In this document: piece after piece, positions 58,832-64,000 of the stretch
How positions within the stretch are numbered: the first letter of the stretch is position 1
Layout: every line of letters starts with the position of its first letter
From: Bacteroides graminisolvens DSM 19988 = JCM 15093
GTDB taxonomy: Bacteria > Bacteroidota > Bacteroidia > Bacteroidales > Bacteroidaceae
DNA: 64,000 bases
Assembly: GCF_000428125.1 (NCBI RefSeq)
Contig: NZ_ATZI01000010.1
Span: 1 to 64,000 of the forward strand
Reading direction: 5' to 3'
Program-made: the position numbers and the translations under genes
Notes under the pieces: generated by a model
What the model saw: only the letters and a program-made list of their open reading frames with translations
Told to the model about the DNA's origin: nothing
Databases searched by the model: none

Positions 58832-61800
58832 TTACCTCCCTGATGTATCTTTCGTATTCTTTTTTATCTCCGTAAGTTCACTCTTCAAGTCCTTAAACCC
58901 TGTATCAAGCTTATCAATCAATCCGTCTGTATTATCAGCTGTACGCTTGGTATTTTCATTGATCTGGCGGGTTTCATCAAGTATATTGAAGATGTAGTTC
59001 ATCGTTTCAGCGTAATTCTGATAATGATCTGCGGACATTTCTTTTAGCGCACGTATATCAAGCGCACTCATGTTCATTACACCCAGGACTTCGGATGCCG
59101 TGCCCTCTGTCAATGCAGCTTCAAGTTTACCTGTAACGCCTTTCTCCGTGGAAGAATTAGTCGAGAGATCAATGCCGGCATTGGATAGATAAGAATTAAC
59201 CTCTTTAAGAATATTCTCTAACGTTGGGATATTTGTTTCATAATTGCCAACTAATACTTTTGTCAGTTCAGAGACCTTCTTCATTAATTGCGATTCGTTA
59301 ATATTGCCCTTAGCATATTCCTCATATACATTAGCTATATCATCGCTAAAACTACCAACAACTTTATCTAAAACGATACTCTTTAACATATCTGACACTA
59401 TATCGCGGAACGTACTAGATGCATATTCTTTAAAGCTATCCAAGGCGTTTTTACCTTCATCAAACCAATCCCAGATGGAATCAACAAAGTTATTCACAAG
59501 AGGCTCATAAAGAGTGCTAACATACTCATGCAGCTGCTCCAGATATTCATCATACTTTTCTTGCAACTCCATTAAAGCCTCGAGTGTGTCCTTGGTCTGC
59601 CCGACTAGTTTATCACCATAATTATCTAAAATTGATTTTGCGAGCTCGGTATTTAGATTTAGTTCTTTATCGAAAAGGTTTGTATCTAAACCTTTAAACT
59701 TATCCTTATTTTCATTGATCCACGTTTGCAGATCTTCTGTTTTCTGAGATTTTCCCCCTATACCGGAGCCGAGAAATCCTTTACTTTTTTTTCTAGTCTC
59801 AATACGCAAGTTATTTATCGCGGCCGTTGTTCCTTTTTCGTAGTCATGTCCGAATATACTTGTGCCATAAATAGAATCATATACACCAAGCAATGAATTC
59901 CATGGATTAGTGATCCATCCTCCGCCCGATTGATTTTGATAAACAGCTTGAGCTTCCTTTACTTTGTCAATATAGGCATCCCATACAGCCTCCTGGACCT
60001 CTTTGTAGTCTCTTAGATTCTTTAGGTTATCTTCAGAAAACCAACCTGACTCTGCGTTATTAGCCTCTAGCACTGCTATCTTGTAATCGTTTACAGCATC
60101 GGTTAATTTGTTAATTTCTTCTATTTTTGCTGCATATTTCTCATATTCATTATAAGCATCAGGAAGTATGGAATTAAGAGATCGCATCAATTGAATACCT
60201 GCTTGTAAAATAGTCAGTATAACACTTGCCTTTTCAAGGGCAAGTAAGACTCCAGCGCCTTTTTGGGAAACATTTGTTATACCAGATATTACCTCTGTAG
60301 TAAACGAACCAACATCCCCAATCAATGATATAATCTCTCCGGAAGTTCCCTCAATCGTACCTCCCAAGTTGGATAATGCATTGGCCAAACCATCTACTTT
60401 TTCAAGAGACGCTTTCTCTGCTTTTTGAAAATTATTGTTCGCCTCATTGGCTTTTTCCTTTGCTTTATTATACTTGGCTAAAGCTTCAGATGCTGATAAA
60501 TAAACATTCTCTGCTTTAATCTTACCATTGTCAAGCTTTAAACTCTTTACTCCCGTTACTATCTTTGCGCCATTTCTCACAGCATCAAGCTGCTTTTGGG
60601 CTATAATAAGCTCTCTTTCCGCATCAATCAATTCTTTTTTTCTATCGGCAAGAGCCTTAAATGGATTTCTTGAATCCAGTTCATCCATCAATTCCCGAAT
60701 CGTATTCGTGTATTCTCGCAAATCCTCAGGGTTAAGGGAAGCAGCAGCAGAATCTTTCACGGCCTCAAATTGATCAACTAGGGACATGAGCGTATCTGAA
60801 GAAGTATTTTTCAAATCCTCAAAAGCACGAATATAATCCGGAGACTGTTTGAGCATTTCATAAGAATTCTGCATCAGAGCTTTGCCTTTCTCTGTTGTGG
60901 CATTGGCTATGGCACTGTCTATTTTCGCCAGCTCATCTTTGTCTCCTTTGGCCAAAATCGCTTGTCTCTCTAATTGCAGAGCCAGAATATCATCATTATA
61001 CTCTTTCTCAATGGCACGGCGCTTTGCATCGTAATCTTGATGTTTTTCAAGCAATGAGTTTAGCAAATCACTCTCAGCCTTTTCCCGCTCTCCATACGCA
61101 GCAGAGTACATTGATACAAGTTGTTTTTGTGAATTTTCAGGCAATTGAGAGATTTTTATTGTCGTAGGCTTAAACACAAGGCCTTTTTTCTCCCAATCAG
61201 GATTCTTTGTTTGCCATTCAAGTTTCTCCACTTCTTGCTGGGCTTTAAGCATCTCCTTTTCCTTATTCCGGATTTCAAGAATCATCTTATCATAATTCAA
61301 GGCTATTCGTGCTTTCTGTTTTGCATAACCTTCATCCATGCGGTCAATACGAGATTGCCAGAGATCAATCTCTCCTTGGTCAAGAGTTTCCTTTATCTTC
61401 TGGTTGCTTTCAATGATCTGTTTCGTTCTTTCGGCATCTGCTATTTTCTTTTTATTCGCTTCCTCCTTAGCCTTTCTCGCTGCATCTTGCTCTTGCTTAT
61501 ATGTATCACTGCCATTGTATTCAACAATACCGGCTTTTTTAAATTCATCGGAGAGTTGCTTATTTAAATCATCCGTTGACTTCATTACATGATTTCCCCA
61601 TATCAAGTGCATACGGGCCTCAACACGGAACTGATTAGCTCTTTTCGACCTGTTAGCCTCCGCATTAGCTGTATCGGACATATCAATTCCTCTATCAATC
61701 GTTAAGCCACCTTTGGTTTTGGCAACTTTACGATAATCTTCTTCGGTAGGAGCCGAGTTCTCTATAAATTGAGCTTTCAGTTCAGCCCTGGCCATCTTCT

Positions 61801-63028
61801 CATACTCTTCCTGTGCTATTTTCTGATAGGCTGCCGCTTGTGCACGTAATTGCATGGCTTTGATTACAGAGTTGGTATTCCTAACAAGTGCATTCTCGGC
61901 CTCGTTAACTGTATTAACGGACAGACCTAGATTATGAAATTCATCTTTACTCTCTTCGATGAACTTTTTCTTCTTCTTTAAGTTATCTCCCAAGGCATCC
62001 CATCGTTTAATCAGATTATAGAGCGTTACCATCTGATCGGCGACAGTGGATGATACCGAATTAACCGCATTGCTAATTTGCTCCTGAGATTGTTTCTGTC
62101 TTTCGGCCGCATAACTAACCCGGGAACTGTATTTATCCCATAGGTAAATAAGGCCACCGATAGCCACCGTTAATCCTAATGTAAGCGTGGCCATTAATGC
62201 TTTTGCCGCCACATTTGAGATTCCAAGAGAAACAGCTAATCTCGTATTTGCGGCCGTAAGTAAGTTATCCGCTTTGACTAACAGTATTCGACGGACATAA
62301 GAGTCTTTATTTAAGGACGTAGCAACCTGTTGTAGACCTATGGTGATGGCCATTACAGATTGCAAACGAGTCTGTATCGCGGCTAGTTTCTCCTCTTCCA
62401 TACCAAAGAGAGAAACGGCACCCATTCCGGCAGTCAATGCACCGGAAAAAAGATTCACACTCTCAACGGCAGTACGAATTCCTTTCTCATCATCAGCAAA
62501 TATCTTTCCTTGAGTAGCAATATCTCCTTGCTTATCCATCAGATCACCAAGCTTCTTCATAGCCGCCTCATAGCCCTCTGATTCTTCCGTCATTAAAGCC
62601 ATTTCTTCTTTTAGGTTTCTGATCTGTGTACGTAGGGAAATTGGACCGGTACTCGTTTTTTTCATTTGAGTCTCCAAATCCTGAAGAGCTATTTTATCTT
62701 CTTGCAGGACCTTCTTTGCTGCTTCCAGTTCCTGAAGGGCAAACATCTTGGCCTTGCCGGGAGCCGCATTCTCAAAAGTATTTTGAAGTGTCTTAATATC
62801 AGCCTCAGTTTGGTTAATCCCGATTTTTAGCTCCTTGATCTTATCAGTAATGCTAACGACCCCAGTCCCTGCTTTCGCAAAAGCATCTCTCATTTTACTG
62901 CCTTCGGCAACGATGTCATCAGTCATATCTCGAACAATCTTCTTCCCTTGTTCCGCATCTTCAGACAGACCGGAGTTATCTATACCGGTAGCAAAGTACA
63001 TCGCATTATTCTTGTTTTTTATTCCCAT
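58832..63028 (-). CDS. tail tape measure protein
   Basis: 1398 residues, the longest gene of the late block. It is almost entirely helical with long coiled coils (KKVLQEDKIALQDLETQMKK, KEKEMLKAQQEVEKLEWQTK, RKKELIDAERELIIAQKQLD). A hydrophobic region at about 270-300 (AAKALMATLTLGLTVAIGGL, IYLW) is typical of tape measures that later pass the membrane. At about 0.15 nm per residue the tail would be near 200 nm (inference from the family rule). It follows the chaperone gene pair in the usual order. Confidence 0.93.
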   Translation of the reverse strand: MGIKNKNNAMYFATGIDNSGLSEDAEQGKKIVRDMTDDIVAEGSKMRDAFAKAGTGVVSITDKIKELKIGINQTEADIKTLQNTFENAAPGKAKMFALQELEAAKKVLQEDKIALQDLETQMKKTSTGPISLRTQIRNLKEEMALMTEESEGYEAAMKKLGDLMDKQGDIATQGKIFADDEKGIRTAVESVNLFSGALTAGMGAVSLFGMEEEKLAAIQTRLQSVMAITIGLQQVATSLNKDSYVRRILLVKADNLLTAANTRLAVSLGISNVAAKALMATLTLGLTVAIGGLIYLWDKYSSRVSYAAERQKQSQEQISNAVNSVSSTVADQMVTLYNLIKRWDALGDNLKKKKKFIEESKDEFHNLGLSVNTVNEAENALVRNTNSVIKAMQLRAQAAAYQKIAQEEYEKMARAELKAQFIENSAPTEEDYRKVAKTKGGLTIDRGIDMSDTANAEANRSKRANQFRVEARMHLIWGNHVMKSTDDLNKQLSDEFKKAGIVEYNGSDTYKQEQDAARKAKEEANKKKIADAERTKQIIESNQKIKETLDQGEIDLWQSRIDRMDEGYAKQKARIALNYDKMILEIRNKEKEMLKAQQEVEKLEWQTKNPDWEKKGLVFKPTTIKISQLPENSQKQLVSMYSAAYGEREKAESDLLNSLLEKHQDYDAKRRAIEKEYNDDILALQLERQAILAKGDKDELAKIDSAIANATTEKGKALMQNSYEMLKQSPDYIRAFEDLKNTSSDTLMSLVDQFEAVKDSAAASLNPEDLREYTNTIRELMDELDSRNPFKALADRKKELIDAERELIIAQKQLDAVRNGAKIVTGVKSLKLDNGKIKAENVYLSASEALAKYNKAKEKANEANNNFQKAEKASLEKVDGLANALSNLGGTIEGTSGEIISLIGDVGSFTTEVISGITNVSQKGAGVLLALEKASVILTILQAGIQLMRSLNSILPDAYNEYEKYAAKIEEINKLTDAVNDYKIAVLEANNAESGWFSEDNLKNLRDYKEVQEAVWDAYIDKVKEAQAVYQNQSGGGWITNPWNSLLGVYDSIYGTSIFGHDYEKGTTAAINNLRIETRKKSKGFLGSGIGGKSQKTEDLQTWINENKDKFKGLDTNLFDKELNLNTELAKSILDNYGDKLVGQTKDTLEALMELQEKYDEYLEQLHEYVSTLYEPLVNNFVDSIWDWFDEGKNALDSFKEYASSTFRDIVSDMLKSIVLDKVVGSFSDDIANVYEEYAKGNINESQLMKKVSELTKVLVGNYETNIPTLENILKEVNSYLSNAGIDLSTNSSTEKGVTGKLEAALTEGTASEVLGVMNMSALDIRALKEMSADHYQNYAETMNYIFNILDETRQINENTKRTADNTDGLIDKLDTGFKDLKSELTEIKKNTKDTSGR

Positions 63029-63139
63029 AACCGTTTTCTCTTAAAATATAAAACCCTCGCGGGCTTCACAGCAGGCAAGGGTCAGGATAAATACTATTCT
63101 AAACCAAAATAATCTCTAAACTAATATATAGTCATAAGG

Positions 63140-63918
63140 TCAATTTTCTTTCGTATTCACCTTCCCTGCTATATCATAGTATTTTTTATAACGGATGGTT
63201 TTAGTAGGATCATCAAATGAAGGCAACTCTACCCATTCATAATCCTCTCCATCTTCGTCAGTACCTGTTTTCATGGCTCTTTTTCTCTCCTTTTGTATAT
63301 AAATAAATTCTTGAAGCATAGCTTCTATCAGGGCAATACTACTATCTAGTGTATCTATATGGCTCAGTCCTAGGCAATCATGTACATTAACTAAGAATCG
63401 GGCTTGGCTGATTCCTGCCAGCTCATTAGATTCCTGCGGACGGCTATTATCTCCGTCTCCGTCTTTAATGGGCTCACTCTCCGCAGAGTCGTGATAGAGT
63501 TGTAAAAAGGGAAAAAACCTATTCTATAGATTATAGCATTAAGCAGAATCCTCATATCTTCCCAAGTGGTATTATCAATCAATACATCCCGGAACCATTC
63601 AGGCGGGTTGCTCTTTTTATTATGAATACCAAGGCAAATGATGTCTACAATTAAATCATCATATTTAGCCATTATATCCGCTAAATCAAGATTGACCTCA
63701 TCTTTCTTAACTACTATCTTCTCCAAATCTTCCTTTTCAATCTGGAGGATAAGTGGTCTTATTCTAAACCATGTACGAACGGTTATCGGTTTGATAACAA
63801 TAGTATCACCTAGATCCTTACCTTCCGGAACGGACTCTTTATTGCTAAAATCAAACGGTATTACAATAGCTTGTTCGGTTATTGTATCTGATTCTAATTG
63901 TGATAGATGCTTAATCAT
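63140..63918 (-). CDS. frameshifted tail assembly chaperone (gpG-gpGT type), fusion product
   Basis: Ribosomes slipping -1 at 63511-63517 leave the gpG-type frame after residue 136 and read 123 further codons without a stop to TGA at 63140-63142, giving about 259 residues. The extension (PFLQLYHDSAESEPIKDGDG, then SSIALIEAMLQEFIYIQKER and an acidic SFDDPTKTIRYKKYYD end) looks like real coding sequence. The gene precedes the tape measure, exactly where lambda G/GT lies. The extension has no good start codon of its own except an internal ATG giving about 59 residues. Confidence 0.75.
63391..63918 (-). CDS. tail assembly chaperone, unshifted form (gpG type)
   Basis: 175 residues from the ATG at 63918. 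Helical and charged (TVRTWFRIRPLILQIEKEDL, DVLIDNTTWEDMRILLNAII). It has the size and position of siphophage gpG-type chaperones that coat the tape measure before tail tube assembly. Translation in this frame continues 39 codons past the slip site to a TAG at 63391. It is the major product; the fusion is made in smaller amount. No head or neck gene is visible beyond it. Confidence 0.78.
   Translation of the reverse strand: MIKHLSQLESDTITEQAIVIPFDFSNKESVPEGKDLGDTIVIKPITVRTWFRIRPLILQIEKEDLEKIVVKKDEVNLDLADIMAKYDDLIVDIICLGIHNKKSNPPEWFRDVLIDNTTWEDMRILLNAIIYRIGFFPFYNSITTLRRVSPLKTETEIIAVRRNLMSWQESAKPDS
63511..63517 (-). other. -1 slippery site T TTT TTC
   Basis: Frame codons are GGT TTT TTC on the minus strand, so the heptamer T TTT TTC satisfies X XXY YYZ and allows both tRNAs to re-pair as TTT TTT. 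A small hairpin (ACTCT/AGAGT, 63476-63489) lies about 21 bases downstream, further than usual for a stimulator. Confidence 0.75.
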
Positions 63919-63930
63919 AATAGTACTTAT

Positions 63931-63964
63931 AAAAAAGGCCGGGAGAGTCCTCTTCCGACCTTTT
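63931..63964 (-). terminator. terminator upstream of the chaperone gene
   Basis: On the minus strand AAGGTCGGAAGAG and CTCCCGGCCTT form an imperfect stem followed by TTTTTT. It lies between the chaperone and a gene that ends at 63988 or close by (only its last codons are in the window). Terminators after the abundant tail tube gene are common, so the neighbour is probably the major tail protein. Confidence 0.6.
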
Positions 63965-64000
63965 GAAACATAACCTAACCTAGTTTATTATCCAGCTGTC

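Larger units (their letters stand above)
30428..64000. mobile_element. temperate siphophage prophage (left part)
   Basis: Starts at the tRNA-Val attachment site and runs off the right edge. Order: cargo genes and repressor (minus), early genes (plus, 33597-47627), late tail and lysis genes (minus, 47703-64000). A long tape measure, a distal tail protein and a tail hub, with no sheath gene seen, indicate a long non-contractile tail. Head, packaging and integrase genes are not in the window and should lie to the right. Confidence 0.93.

Noticed and set aside
63140..63391. Independent small gene starting at the internal ATG near 63308
   Set aside because: It would explain only the last 59 codons of a 123-codon open stretch that begins at a slippery heptamer; frameshifting explains the whole stretch.

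Overview
The window is about 30 kb of a Bacteroides-type chromosome followed by at least 33.5 kb of an integrated temperate siphophage that runs off the right edge. The host assignment rests on a SusC/SusD pair with a hybrid two-component regulator, Bacteroidetes promoters (TAnnTTTG boxes, some with TTTG about 19 bp upstream), A-rich start regions instead of strong Shine-Dalgarno sequences, and the order rplM-rpsI-rpsB-tsf.

Region 1 (1-972) is a scar: the end of an IS1182-like element, a DUF1016 fragment and a dead tyrosine recombinase. Region 2 (979-17780) is a polysaccharide utilisation locus. Six genes on the minus strand (type-B carboxylesterase, SusC, SusD, CE1-like esterase, two GH3 enzymes) lie opposite a hybrid two-component sensor/regulator. 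Three GTTCAAA repeats between the two units are a good candidate for its binding site. Region 3 (17814-30302) is housekeeping: ispF, a FAH-family hydrolase, rex, a large outer-membrane-associated protein, a SUI1-family protein, tsf, rpsB, rpsI, rplM, asnS, an rluB-like pseudouridine synthase with an Arg/Asn/Tyr-rich repeat tail, and purB.

Region 4 (30428-64000) is the prophage. Its left junction is the 3' half of a tRNA-Val(UAC) gene. Next come probable lysogenic cargo genes (a membrane protein, a lipoprotein, a TerB_N protein), a CI-like repressor divergent from a Cro-like gene, and a long plus-strand early region. The early region holds RecT, a RecE-like PD-(D/E)XK nuclease, an SNF2 helicase interrupted by an intein, a PP-loop protein, a VRR-NUC nuclease and many small proteins. 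Late genes are on the minus strand and read right to left: tail assembly chaperone, tape measure, distal tail, tail hub, accessory tail and fibre proteins, an invertible fibre cassette with its invertase, then holin, DUF5675 and a spanin-like protein.

The most interesting elements are: (i) a Mu/P1-style invertible segment at 49964-51332 with two convergent alternative receptor-type genes, 13-bp inverted ends and an adjacent Mpi/Gin-type serine invertase; (ii) an unannotated -1 frameshift extension of the tail assembly chaperone, with a T TTT TTC slippery site at 63511-63517; (iii) an intein with class 3 (Trp-Cys-Thr) features and a LAGLIDADG endonuclease splitting the helicase P-loop; and (iv) a 145-nt tRNA-Leu-like gene with good acceptor, D and T arms but a long nested hairpin in place of a normal anticodon arm.
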